Source: Anabaena sphaerica FACHB-251 (lineage in GTDB: Bacteria > Cyanobacteriota > Cyanobacteriia > Cyanobacteriales > Nostocaceae). From it: 64,000 nt of DNA. A model generated the notes under the pieces. The model searched no databases, had not been told where the DNA came from, and saw nothing but the letters and a program-made list of their open reading frames with translations. Below, piece after piece: positions 7,498 to 16,020 of this stretch. Position 1 is the stretch's first letter; every line of letters begins with the position of its first letter. The stretch lies in contig NZ_JACJQU010000005.1 in the NCBI RefSeq assembly GCF_014696825.1, positions 124,001 through 188,000 of the forward strand. Reading direction: 5' to 3'. Made by a program: the position numbers and the translations under genes.

Positions 7498-9078
7498 ATG
7501 ACTTCTTATTCAATTGACTTAGAACTTTCTCAACCACCTCACATCGAACCCAATTCTGAAAACTATCAATTAGAAGTAGATTCTTCCGATTGGGAATCTC
7601 AAATGGCCAAATTGGTGGGTTTTGAAGAAGAATCGCCAAGGGTCAATATTGATGCATTAGAAGCAGACATAGAAAGCTTGCAGCCGTCCCAGTTTCAAGC
7701 ACAAGAAGTTTCAACTGAACAACCTCTCTCGGCTAATCCCTTTGCTAAGTTAGCTTTGGTAGGTAGTGGGACTTTTGCTGTAGTTTTGGTGGCTGGTGTG
7801 TTTTTAACACAGATTATGAGTACCGGCAATCAAAAGCCAAAAAATAATCTTGTTTCTTCAACAGCTTCATTACCCCCAAAAATTGAACTCCGCGAGCAAA
7901 ATTTAGAACAAGAAATAGAGACTCTAAAAACAAAATTAGCTCTTGCTGAACAAGTACAAGCTGTCACAGCAGCACAACAAAATCTAAGAACTAGAGTAAC
8001 CACACGATTGGAAACTCCACGGGTTAACAACAGAATCACAACTCCTGTACAAACTGCTACTGCACCTCGCGTAGTCACTGTAGAACGCATCATTGCAAAA
8101 CCCTATTCTCCTCAACCAGTTTTACCACCAGTTGCTGTTGTCCCGACTGTTGTCCCGACTGTTACCCCAACAATCACTCCAACTGTTGCACCACCATCTC
8201 CACCTGACCCCCTGGAAGAATGGACAAAGTTAGCAAAATTAGGTAGTTATGGTCAGGTTGAAACCACTGGTAAATCTAGTGTGAATATGGCTAAATTGCC
8301 ACCTGTGAATAATACTAATATCCCCAAACAACCAACTAATTCTAACCCAGAACCACCACCATCACAGCCAGATATCCGAGTCAGTCAAGCACAACCACAA
8401 AACTCGAAATCAGTAGTTAAAGCAGGAACTAGTACCAAAGCTGTATTGCTGACAGCAGTATTTGGGGAAACTACCAGACCAAGGAGTAATGACAGGAATA
8501 ATCAAAAAGATGAAAATGCTGAAGTATTTGTGGTGCAGTTGAAAGAACCATTAAAAACTGTGGATGGTGCGATCGCCTTACCAGCAAATACTGAATTATT
8601 AGCTCAAATTCGTTCTATTTCTGAGCGAGGATTATTACAGTTGGATCTCATCAAAGTGATTTCCCAAGATAACGGCCAACTGCAAGAAAGAAGCTTACCC
8701 AACAATGCAATTACAGTTCGCGCTACCCAAGGTAGACCATTAGTAGCAAATAAATTTCCTAACAATGGATCATCCATAGCTGGAATGGATGCCGGACTAT
8801 TTGTTTTGGGAGGTGTGAGTAAAGCCGCAGAGTTATTAAATCGTATTGACACCCAAGTTACAACCAATTCCGGTAGCACTGTTGTTACCAACTCTAACGG
8901 CCAGCGTAATCTAGCGGCTGGAATTGTAGAAGGTGGTTTAAAGTCTATAGTTCCACAAATTTCCCAACGCAATCAACAAGCAATTTCCCAAATGATGCAA
9001 CAACAAACTAATAATGTTTGGTTAATACCAGCTGGACAAGAAGTGGAAATATATGTCAATCGTACAATGCAGTTTTAG
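7498..9078 (+). CDS. VirB10/TrbI-like envelope-spanning protein
   Basis: The protein has 526 residues from ATG 7498. The frame is open upstream to GTG 7432, but that part is GTGACAG tandem repeat and is unlikely to be coding. Order: acidic cytoplasmic N-terminus, one membrane helix (about residues 82-106), a short coiled coil (about 127-165), a Pro/Thr/Val-rich periplasmic stretch (PTVVPTVTPTITPTVAPP) and a C-terminal domain with VLLTAVFGET, EVFVVQLKEPL, LPANTELLAQI and the closing VWLIPAGQEVEIYVN. The order of helix, proline-rich linker and beta-barrel domain ending in an IPAGxEVxIYVN strand is typical of VirB10/TrbI, which links inner and outer membranes. Confidence 0.8.
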   Translation: MTSYSIDLELSQPPHIEPNSENYQLEVDSSDWESQMAKLVGFEEESPRVNIDALEADIESLQPSQFQAQEVSTEQPLSANPFAKLALVGSGTFAVVLVAGVFLTQIMSTGNQKPKNNLVSSTASLPPKIELREQNLEQEIETLKTKLALAEQVQAVTAAQQNLRTRVTTRLETPRVNNRITTPVQTATAPRVVTVERIIAKPYSPQPVLPPVAVVPTVVPTVTPTITPTVAPPSPPDPLEEWTKLAKLGSYGQVETTGKSSVNMAKLPPVNNTNIPKQPTNSNPEPPPSQPDIRVSQAQPQNSKSVVKAGTSTKAVLLTAVFGETTRPRSNDRNNQKDENAEVFVVQLKEPLKTVDGAIALPANTELLAQIRSISERGLLQLDLIKVISQDNGQLQERSLPNNAITVRATQGRPLVANKFPNNGSSIAGMDAGLFVLGGVSKAAELLNRIDTQVTTNSGSTVVTNSNGQRNLAAGIVEGGLKSIVPQISQRNQQAISQMMQQQTNNVWLIPAGQEVEIYVNRTMQF

Positions 9079-9186
9079 TTGTTTGCAGTCATGAAAGATA
9101 TTAACTTAAAGTCATTTGGATTCATAGTTCCTATACACAAAAAGAGATTCCCAATCCCAAATCTAAAATCCAAAATCCAAAATCCC

Positions 9187-9702
9187 ATGGCTTCCCTGAT
9201 TTTCTCAGTGGCTATGTTATTGTTGGCTGGTCGTGCTGTAGCTAATAATGCTGTTCTCCGTTCCATGTTTTCCTGTCAAGCACAGGGTTTATCAGGAGTT
9301 GTACCAAATATCGATGTTTCCTATCAACAAGGTACAAATTTAAGCTTTATTCCTGCTGGGGAAACTATTAAAAAAGTTTGGTTAAATGATCCGTCACAGG
9401 TAACTATGGATTTTGATGGACCCATGTGTATGCAGTTCGGACAAGAACCCAAGTTGAGCGCGGGGGATTGTAAAAATTCAGCAGCTAACGTCATTCAACT
9501 GCGGCGCATCGAAAGGCTGAAAATTCCAGGTTTACCCAAAATGGACAACACACTATTAACAGTAATTACAGAAGGGCAAGGCAAAAAAAAGCTTTATACT
9601 TTTAGAATCTTCTATAAAGATACTGCTCCGGGATATCACACTTTAGCTATTTACCCAGATTCATCTTCTAATCAGACTAATTGTGCCAGAGGAGCATATT
9701 AA
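9187..9702 (+). CDS. VirB9/TraK-like exported protein
   Basis: The protein has 171 residues from ATG 9187. This start gives a standard signal peptide (MASLIFSVAMLLLAGRAVA). The frame is open to 9079, with another ATG at 9091, but the extra codons consist of AATCCAAAATCC repeats. The mature part has a conserved-looking beta pattern: SFIPAGETIKKVWLNDPSQV, then VIQLRRI, then PGLPKMDNTLLTVITEG followed by LYTFRIFY. The last two resemble the TNLLxTT and YxFxI strands of VirB9/TrbG/TraK. As the last gene of the cluster it would complete a VirB9-VirB10 outer complex. The similarity is moderate. Confidence 0.55.
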   Translation: MASLIFSVAMLLLAGRAVANNAVLRSMFSCQAQGLSGVVPNIDVSYQQGTNLSFIPAGETIKKVWLNDPSQVTMDFDGPMCMQFGQEPKLSAGDCKNSAANVIQLRRIERLKIPGLPKMDNTLLTVITEGQGKKKLYTFRIFYKDTAPGYHTLAIYPDSSSNQTNCARGAY

Positions 9703-9703
9703 A

Positions 9704-10657
9704 TTATGCCATACTCATTGCCTGAGCCAAACGATTAGCTAAATCTATGATGTCTTGTTTACGGGCAATTTGTTCTAGCCATTCTGAGGGAATATTTTCT
9801 AAGCCGTAATAAATTCCTGCTAAACCACCAGTTACCACCGCAGTAGTATCCGTATCTCCGCCTAAATTAACGGCTGTAAGCACAGCTTGGGCGTAGGACG
9901 AGCTATTTAATAAACACCATAAAGAGGCTTCTAAGGTATCAATGACATAGCCACCAGAATTAATCTCTTCGATGGGTATGTGGGCAATTTTTCCACTGAA
10001 AACTCTATCAAAATGGGGTTTTTCTAAGGCATATTCACTATTAAAATGATTAAAATAAATTGCTTGAATCTTGTCTAACCCTTGTAAATAAGCTGCATGA
10101 GGTTTTAACCCTGCTAGTAGTTCCACAGCAATACTAATATAAATGCCACAAGCCATTTGCGATCGCAAATGACCATGAGTAATGCAAGAAACTTGATGAA
10201 CTCGTTCTATTAATTCCCTAAAACTCAAGGTTTGATAAAAATAGGCCATTGGCAAAATTCGCATCAAAGAACCATTACCATTGCTGCTTTCGCTAGTACC
10301 ACCTGCTTTTAGTGGCAAAGCTCCATGATGCCAATCCATAATAGCTTGTCTTGTCGTGCCACCAATATCAAAAACTCGATTGTGAGCGCCCCAGTAACCT
10401 TCGCCATACCAACGGTAAAAGGAATTAGCTATAGCATCGAGGGAAAAACCATGACACAAAGATTCTGCTAAACACAAGGTAAGTGAACTGTCATCAGACC
10501 AAGTTCCTGGTGGTTGATTCCACGTACCATAACCCAACATAGATGTAATTGGAGATTTCTGACGTTCAGCACGGCTAGTAAATTCTACTGGTACACCGAG
10601 AGCATCACCAACACAGACACCCATTAAGCCCGATAATACTTTTACGGTTGCTATCAT
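9704..10657 (-). CDS. ADP-ribosylglycohydrolase family protein
   Basis: A 317-residue member of the DraG/ARH family, which removes ADP-ribose from proteins or small molecules using a dinuclear magnesium centre. The metal-site motifs are present: TWSDDSS at residues 52-58, an N-terminal GDALGVPVEF segment, and GGDTDTTA near residue 265-272. Length is normal. It converges with the VirB9-like gene with one base between the stops. Substrate is unknown; there is no DraT or nitrogenase gene nearby, so it is not safe to name it draG. Confidence 0.9.
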   Translation of the reverse strand: MIATVKVLSGLMGVCVGDALGVPVEFTSRAERQKSPITSMLGYGTWNQPPGTWSDDSSLTLCLAESLCHGFSLDAIANSFYRWYGEGYWGAHNRVFDIGGTTRQAIMDWHHGALPLKAGGTSESSNGNGSLMRILPMAYFYQTLSFRELIERVHQVSCITHGHLRSQMACGIYISIAVELLAGLKPHAAYLQGLDKIQAIYFNHFNSEYALEKPHFDRVFSGKIAHIPIEEINSGGYVIDTLEASLWCLLNSSSYAQAVLTAVNLGGDTDTTAVVTGGLAGIYYGLENIPSEWLEQIARKQDIIDLANRLAQAMSMA

Positions 10658-10890
10658 AGTTAAATCTTACTCAGGGACGATTACAAAACTGTCACTTGCT
10701 CATCTGGAATCCTCAAATATAGCTGTGTAATCATAACTACTGATTCAAAAATTTGCTAAATCACTGAACACTCAAGGGATTGCATCAATAACAACAAGGA
10801 CTTTAGTAAAATTTAAAATCATCTGGAACATTTCTACCTGCTATTCGACATACAATTTAACAGTAAAACTTCTAAAATTTGGTGAAAATT

Positions 10891-11427
10891 ATGAAACCCT
10901 TTCTCAAGTCTTTGGTTACAATTTCTGCTTTATCTTCCTTAGTAATTATTCCTGCATTTCTTTCAGTCGGTAAAGCGGCTGCCCAAACCCAAAAAGGCAC
11001 TGATGCTAGTTATATAGGTGCTGGTGTAGCTGCTGGTGTTACCAATGGTGGAAAAGTAAACGATGCTGCTACCTTTGGCGGAAATGTCACAGGTCGTTTG
11101 AAATTGGGCAATACACCTTTTTCAGCACGGGGTAATGTCCTCTGGAGCGATCAAACCTCTGCTATCATCCCTGAAGTTTCTGTAGATGTACCCATCGCTA
11201 ATAAAACAAATGCCTTTATTACTGGCGGTTATTCTTTTGTAGAGTCAGATGGTAAACCAACACCCTTGGGCAACAGAGATTCTGTAGTTGTAGGTGCTGG
11301 GGTGGAATCTGAAGTTACTAAAAACTTCCTTGTCTACACTAACGCTAAAGTTGGACTCGGTGCTTACCAAAATAGTGATGCTTCTGCTGTCAGCATTAAT
11401 GGTGGTATTGGCGTTCGCTTTAAGTAG
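10891..11427 (+). CDS. Exported beta-rich protein, probable outer-membrane or surface protein
   Basis: The protein has 178 residues from ATG 10891 (a TTG at 10879 is also in frame but less likely). The N-terminal signal peptide ends at about KAAAQ. The rest consists of alternating polar/hydrophobic strands with many Gly and Asn, and ends in GGIGVRFK, close to the terminal pattern of outer-membrane beta-barrels although the last residue is Lys rather than aromatic. The family is not recognised. It stands alone, preceded by a 220-base intergenic region. Confidence 0.7.
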   Translation: MKPFLKSLVTISALSSLVIIPAFLSVGKAAAQTQKGTDASYIGAGVAAGVTNGGKVNDAATFGGNVTGRLKLGNTPFSARGNVLWSDQTSAIIPEVSVDVPIANKTNAFITGGYSFVESDGKPTPLGNRDSVVVGAGVESEVTKNFLVYTNAKVGLGAYQNSDASAVSINGGIGVRFK

Positions 11428-11779
11428 GAAGTTACCTGAATTGGCTGGTTGATGGTGAATAAATCGCCCGATGAAACTGATACAATACGCTCAGTAGGTC
11501 GGTGCAGTAAAGATTAATGGTATCTGTTGACAGAATACACATTTTTATTGATATGTCAACAGATAAAAACAAAAAAAATGTGTTTATTTACATCTATCTA
11601 CTGAACGTGCTGGTTTTGTTAAGTGTTACATCACTAATGAAGCCGGCTTTTCACTGTGTTAAAATTAAGTTATTATTCATAATTCCGACTGGATTTTCGG
11701 TGTTCTACCAGCAGCAAAGGTATAGCTAAATTCCTAATTAGTCTTTAACTGCTGCATTATTGAGAAACATACTACTGTA
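11428..11779. other. Intergenic region upstream of sulfite reductase with a perfect inverted repeat
   Basis: These 352 bases contain no convincing gene. The notable element is a 12-base perfect inverted repeat (TATCTGTTGACA at 11521-11532, TGTCAACAGATA at 11554-11565). I see no NtcA-type GTA-N8-TAC site in it. Confidence 0.6.
11521..11565. promoter_or_regulatory. Perfect 12-bp inverted repeat, candidate operator or hairpin
   Basis: The arms TATCTGTTGACA and TGTCAACAGATA are separated by 21 bases. The right arm is followed by an A-rich stretch. It lies about 210 bases upstream of the sulfite reductase start and about 95 bases downstream of the beta-rich protein gene, so it could be an operator, an mRNA hairpin or a small-element end. 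Function is not determined. Confidence 0.45.
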
Positions 11780-13693
11780 ATGGTTAACTCTGCTCCTTCT
11801 TCCGTTAACAATCGTAAACCTTCCAAAGTTGAAGGCATCAAAGAAAATAGTAATTTTTTGCGTGAACCTGTAGCTACAGAAATTCTTCAGGACACAACCC
11901 ACTTTAGTGAAGATGCGATACAAATTCTGAAGTTTCACGGGTCTTATCAACAAGATAACCGTGATAATCGTGTCAAGGGACAAGAAAAAGATTACCAAAT
12001 GATGCTGCGGACAAAAAATCCTGGGGGGTTAGTACCACCGCAGCTGTATTTGGCTTTGGATAAATTGGCTGATGAATATGGTAATCATACCTTGAGAGCT
12101 ACTACCCGCCAGGGTTTTCAGCTACATGGGATTTTGAAAAAGAATCTCAAGAGTGCGATTGCTACTATTGTCACAAATTTGGGTTCAACTTTGGGTGCTT
12201 GTGGTGACATCAACCGTAACGTCATGGCTCCCCCTGCACCCTTTAAAAATCGCCCAGAATATCAGTATGCTTGGGAATATGCCCAAAATATTGCTGATTT
12301 GCTCTCACCCCAAACCGGTGCTTATTATGAAATTTGGTTGGATGGGGAAAAAGCCATTAGTGCTGAAGAACACCCAGATGTCATAGCAGCACGACACAAG
12401 AATGGAAATGGTACTATTATTCATGATTCCGTAGAACCAATCTATGGTACTCACTATATGCCCCGCAAATTTAAAGTTTGCGTGACTGTACCTGGTGATA
12501 ATTCCATAGATTTGTATTCCCAAGATTTAACATTGGTAGTAATGACCAATAAGAAAGGGGAACTGCAAGGTTTTAATGTCTTTGCTGGTGGTGGTTTAGG
12601 AAGAACCCACAATAAGGAAGAAACCTTTGCGCGAATAGCTGATCCGATTTGCTATGTGGCAAAGGATGATGTTTATGATATCGTCAAAGCGATTGTTGCT
12701 ACTCAAAGAGATTATGGCGATCGCACCGACAGACGACACGCGAGATTAAAATATTTAATCAATGATTGGGGTGTAGAAAAGTTCCGCACTCAAGTTGAAG
12801 AATACTTTGGTAAAGCTGTCGAACCGTTCAAACAATTACCCAAGTTCAAATATCAAGATTATCTAGGCTGGAATGAACAAGGCGACGGTAAACTGTTCTT
12901 GGGTATTTCCATTGATAATGGTCGGGTAAAAGACGAAGGTACATTTCAACTAAAAACCGCTTTACGGTTAATTGTAGAGCAGTTTAACCTACCCATCCGC
13001 CTCACACCTAACCACAACCTGATTTTTTACGATATTGCACCGGAAGACAAAGAAGCGATTCAAGAGATTTTGGATAAATGCGGTGTCATTGCTGATCCTA
13101 ATCAAATTGCAGCCTTAACTCGCTATGCTATGGCTTGTCCCGCTTTACCTACCTGCGGTTTAGCTATTACGGAATCAGAAAGAGCAATACCTGGGATTTT
13201 AGAAAGAATCCGCGCTTTATTAGATAAAGTGGGTTTACAAAAAGACCATTTTGTGGTAAGGATGACAGGATGCCCTAACGGTTGCGCTCGTCCCTATATG
13301 GCAGAATTAGGTTTTGTGGGCAGCGCCCCGGAATCTTATCAAGTTTGGTTGGGTGGTTCACCAGATCAAACACGATTAGCACAACCTATCATTGAGAAGC
13401 TACACCACAACGACATAGAAAGCTTTTTAGAACCGATTTTCATCTATTTTAAAAAGTTCCGCAAAGGTAAAGAAAGCTTTGGTGATTTTTGCGATCGCAT
13501 TGGTTTTGATGCTATCCGCGAGTTTTCAGCCACCTACACACCTGGAGAACCTACCAGTAGTGGAAAATCACGCCATCGGGTAAGTCTTCGTGATGATGTT
13601 TATGAGCAACTGAAGGAAACCGCAGAAAAACAAAATCGACCAATGACTGACTTAGTACATGAAGCTTTGGATAAGTATTTCCAAGGTCTGTAA
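11780..13693 (+). CDS. sir: Ferredoxin-sulfite reductase with C-terminal ribbon-helix-helix tail
   Basis: The enzyme (637 residues) reduces sulfite to sulfide with ferredoxin as electron donor in assimilatory sulfur metabolism. The two half-domains of the nitrite/sulfite reductase fold are present, including the [12 protein letters not shown] and GDINRN segments. The 4Fe-4S/siroheme cysteines are Cys453 and Cys459 (ACPALPTC) and Cys498 and Cys502 (TGCPNGC). The last 51 residues (about 587-637) are an extra segment, [18 protein letters not shown] followed by [13 protein letters not shown], which reads as a CopG/RHH_1 ribbon-helix-helix DNA-binding fold. A DNA-binding tail on this enzyme recalls plant sulfite reductase, which binds plastid nucleoids; any such role here is inferred. 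Confidence 0.95.
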   Translation: MVNSAPSSVNNRKPSKVEGIKENSNFLREPVATEILQDTTHFSEDAIQILKFHGSYQQDNRDNRVKGQEKDYQMMLRTKNPGGLVPPQLYLALDKLADEYGNHTLRATTRQGFQLHGILKKNLKSAIATIVTNLGSTLGACGDINRNVMAPPAPFKNRPEYQYAWEYAQNIADLLSPQTGAYYEIWLDGEKAISAEEHPDVIAARHKNGNGTIIHDSVEPIYGTHYMPRKFKVCVTVPGDNSIDLYSQDLTLVVMTNKKGELQGFNVFAGGGLGRTHNKEETFARIADPICYVAKDDVYDIVKAIVATQRDYGDRTDRRHARLKYLINDWGVEKFRTQVEEYFGKAVEPFKQLPKFKYQDYLGWNEQGDGKLFLGISIDNGRVKDEGTFQLKTALRLIVEQFNLPIRLTPNHNLIFYDIAPEDKEAIQEILDKCGVIADPNQIAALTRYAMACPALPTCGLAITESERAIPGILERIRALLDKVGLQKDHFVVRMTGCPNGCARPYMAELGFVGSAPESYQVWLGGSPDQTRLAQPIIEKLHHNDIESFLEPIFIYFKKFRKGKESFGDFCDRIGFDAIREFSATYTPGEPTSSGKSRHRVSLRDDVYEQLKETAEKQNRPMTDLVHEALDKYFQGL

Positions 13694-14209
13694 GAACATA
13701 TTCTCACGCAAAGGCGCTAAGACGCAAATTTTGTCAGCTTTTGCGTGACATTTACAAGCAATGTTCAATCTTGCATAACTTACACCAAATATCTCTAAAA
13801 CTCTGTGTTCTCTGCGGTTCGTGACAATTAAGACACAAAGCACACGAGGAAAACAAGGGAGAAGAAATTTTGTGTCAAATAATAGTTAAGACTTGACAAG
13901 TCGAAAATTTTGTTTTATGCTATATGTTATGGGTGGGAAAAGGTGCGCCCATATATAACTGATTTTTAATGATCAACATTATTATTTGCAGGACTTACGC
14001 AAAACAGCACGAAAGTAGGGGTAATTCATGAATTACCCCTACGCAAGAATAAGGTTTTCAGTCGTATCTTGCGTAAGTCCTAATTTGATTATTTGCGATC
14101 GCATCCTGTAAATCCTTAAATACTGTAAATCCTGATATGGCTTGCTCCACGCTGCGCTATCAGACAAAAAATGTTAAAATTACCTTATATACTGTTTTAA
14201 GGTTAAGGT
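13694..14209. other. Repeat-filled intergenic region
   Basis: No gene is seen in these 516 bases. They hold CTCACGCAAAGGCGCTAAGACGC-type repeats just after the sulfite reductase, a CTCTGTGTTCTCTGCGG unit near 13800, and a complete GGACTTACGC element at 13991-14080. No clear rho-independent terminator follows the sulfite reductase gene. Confidence 0.6.
13991..14080 (+). mobile_element. GGACTTACGC MITE, 90 bp (copy 1)
   Basis: Perfect 10-base terminal inverted repeats (GGACTTACGC / GCGTAAGTCC) enclose a second palindrome (AGGGGTAATTCATGAATTACCCCT). The same element occurs at 19238-19327 (same orientation and length), at 38087-38195 (inverted, with about 19 extra bases) and, with a different interior, at 63337-63511. 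Confidence 0.9.
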
Positions 14210-14818
14210 ATGACGATAAGAACAATACCATCTCTTCAACCTAACCTGTATGAAGAAGATTATTATTTATGGATAGAAACTACTCTTCAACAAATACAAA
14301 ATCAAGATATTGAAAATTTAGATTGGCCACATTTAGCAGAAGAGATAAGTAAGTGGGCGTTAAAAAATATAATATAAACCTAACCCCCCAGCCCCCTTCC
14401 CTACTAGGGAAGGGGGAGTCAAAGCCTCTCCCCTGGTAGGGGAGAGGTTTGGAGAGAGGTTCTATATTTAATTGTGCCAAGTTACTTAGAAGCTTTGGGA
14501 ATTGAACAAAGACGAAAAGTAGAAAGTTAGCTGAAGCAATTATTAATTCATCTTCTGCTGTATTGTTATTGGGAAAGTGAAAGAGAATTTTGTCAACGGG
14601 TTTGGGAAAATAAGATTTCTAATTTTCGAGATGAGTTAGAATTTTCTTGTCGTTCAAAAACACTTTATAATTATTTTCTGAACTGTGTAGATTCTGTTTA
14701 TCTCAAAGCCAGAAAACAAGCGATTCAAAAAACAGGTTTACCAAGTGCAACTTTTCCTGAACAATGTCCTTTTACTCCTGAAGAAATTTTGAATAGTGAT
14801 TATTTCCCTGATGTTTGA
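14210..14818 (+). pseudogene. DUF29 family gene, interrupted by a 139-bp MITE and an in-frame stop
   Basis: The reading frame from ATG 14210 gives a typical DUF29 start (NLYEEDYYLWIETTLQQI, then NLDWPHLAEEI). It is broken at codon 46 by an element at 14348-14486. Removing the element and one copy of the flanking TA restores AEEIEALGIEQRRKVES exactly in frame, which is the DUF29 core. A TAG follows ES, and the frame then continues as LKQLLIHLLLYCYWESE to a natural end SDYFPDV at 14818. The gene thus carries at least two lesions. DUF29 function is unknown; copies are often linked to mobile elements in cyanobacteria. Confidence 0.85.
14348..14486 (+). mobile_element. 139-bp MITE with AGTAAGTGGGC/GCCAAGTTACT ends (copy 1)
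   Basis: The ends are imperfect inverted repeats (AGTAAGTGGGC against AGTAACTTGGC). It is flanked by TA at 14346-14347 and 14487-14488, and the uninterrupted target can be reconstructed from the DUF29 frame, so the TA duplication is well supported. The interior has a large palindrome (CCCCCTTCCC / GGGAAGGGGG and CCTCTCCCCT / AGGGGAGAGG). A near-identical copy of the same length lies at 33798-33936. Confidence 0.92.
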
Positions 14819-15226
14819 ATAGTGAACGCAGATAAACGCAGATAAACGCGGATTTTTTTGTCAGCATCAGGATGTCCAGGATTTAAGGATGTAAAGGATG
14901 GGTAGTTGATTGGTTGTTTGTTGGTGATGAAATTTGTGATTGTCAGAATTTTGTCACGGGTTTAGATCCCCGACTTCTGTAATAAATTTATGGTTTGATG
15001 AGGAAATATTGGTAGAAGTCGGGGATATGGAGAATCGTCTAAATCAGGATATCCAGGATTTGAGGATGTACAGGATGGGTAATTGGTAATGGCGAAAATG
15101 CTGTAAACTAATCATATAAAGAATATCATAAAACAACATCTTTAAAATATCCCAACTTCCAAAAATCCCCACTTCCCAAAAATCAATCATTCCAAAAAAT
15201 CTTGAAAATCATAATTCTGACAGATA
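14819..15226. other. Intergenic region with short tandem repeats and a dispersed hairpin
   Basis: No gene is seen in these 408 bases. They contain GAACGCAGATAAACGCAGATAAACGCGG repeats, two copies of an ATCAGGAT-GTCCAGGATTTAAGGATGTA block (near 14865 and 15043), and a hairpin GATCCCCGACTTCT ... AGAAGTCGGGGAT (about 14964-15026) that recurs near 28703. The DNA is probably repeat debris. Confidence 0.65.
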
Positions 15227-15934
15227 ATGTCTCAACTGCAACGCATCACCATTAACCCCTCCCAACTCCAACAAACCCAACTTTTATTAACACCCCAACA
15301 ACAACATTATTTATTACGAGTGTTGCGGTTACAAGATGGTGATAAATTTATTGCGATGGATGGTATGGGTAAATGGTGGTTAACCCAATTAACAGGAGAA
15401 ACAGGAGAGATTTTAGAATTACTTGAGGTGCAAACCGAGTTACCTGTATCTATAACCCTGATGATGGCTTTACCGAAAGGAAATAGCTTGGATGATGTTG
15501 TCCGGTGTTGTACAGAATTGGGTGTAACTTGTATTTTACCTGTTTTGAGCGATCGCACCCTATTAAATCCCAGTCCGCAAAAACTCGAACGTTGGCGACG
15601 CATAGCCTCAGAAGCCGCTGAACAGTCAGAACGGGCTTTTGTACCCACCATTTTAGAACCTGTAGCCTTTAGCACCGCTGTAACTGAATATGCAGCAAAT
15701 CACCGTTATATATGTGAAGCGCGTGGTGATTATCCACATTTGAAAAAAGTGCTAAATAACTGCTCTGGTGAAATTATAATTGCGATCGGACCTGAAGGGG
15801 GATGGACAGAAAAAGAAATTGAAATGTCCATAAAAGCCAAATTTCAGCCTGTTTCCCTTGGTTGTCGTATTCTCCGCGCCGTCACCGCACCAATTGTTGC
15901 ATTATCCTTGATTGCGGCTGCCTGTGAAGTATAA
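15227..15934 (+). CDS. rsmE: 16S rRNA (uracil1498-N3)-methyltransferase
   Basis: This 235-residue SPOUT-class methyltransferase methylates U1498 of 16S rRNA using S-adenosylmethionine. The N-terminal PUA-like part includes HYLLRVLRLQDGD. The knot region shows LMMALPKGNSLDDVV, CTELGV, SDRT, WRRIASEAAEQSER and the closing IAIGPEGGWTEKE and LGCRILRAVTAP. Family members usually have RxETA where this has RAVTA. Length is standard, and it probably stands as a single gene or with the TPR gene 86 bases downstream. Confidence 0.95.
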   Translation: MSQLQRITINPSQLQQTQLLLTPQQQHYLLRVLRLQDGDKFIAMDGMGKWWLTQLTGETGEILELLEVQTELPVSITLMMALPKGNSLDDVVRCCTELGVTCILPVLSDRTLLNPSPQKLERWRRIASEAAEQSERAFVPTILEPVAFSTAVTEYAANHRYICEARGDYPHLKKVLNNCSGEIIIAIGPEGGWTEKEIEMSIKAKFQPVSLGCRILRAVTAPIVALSLIAAACEV

Positions 15935-16020
15935 ATGATATATCTCACGCAAAACGATCACGCTTTTTTTGCGTCTAAAGCGTCTTGGCGCGAGACATCC
16001 ATTCAGATTCATTAAAAGTT

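Noticed and set aside
11517-11729. 70-residue frame between the beta-rich protein and sulfite reductase
   Set aside because: It spans the perfect inverted repeat, has no ribosome site and its composition is AT-driven; more likely leader DNA.
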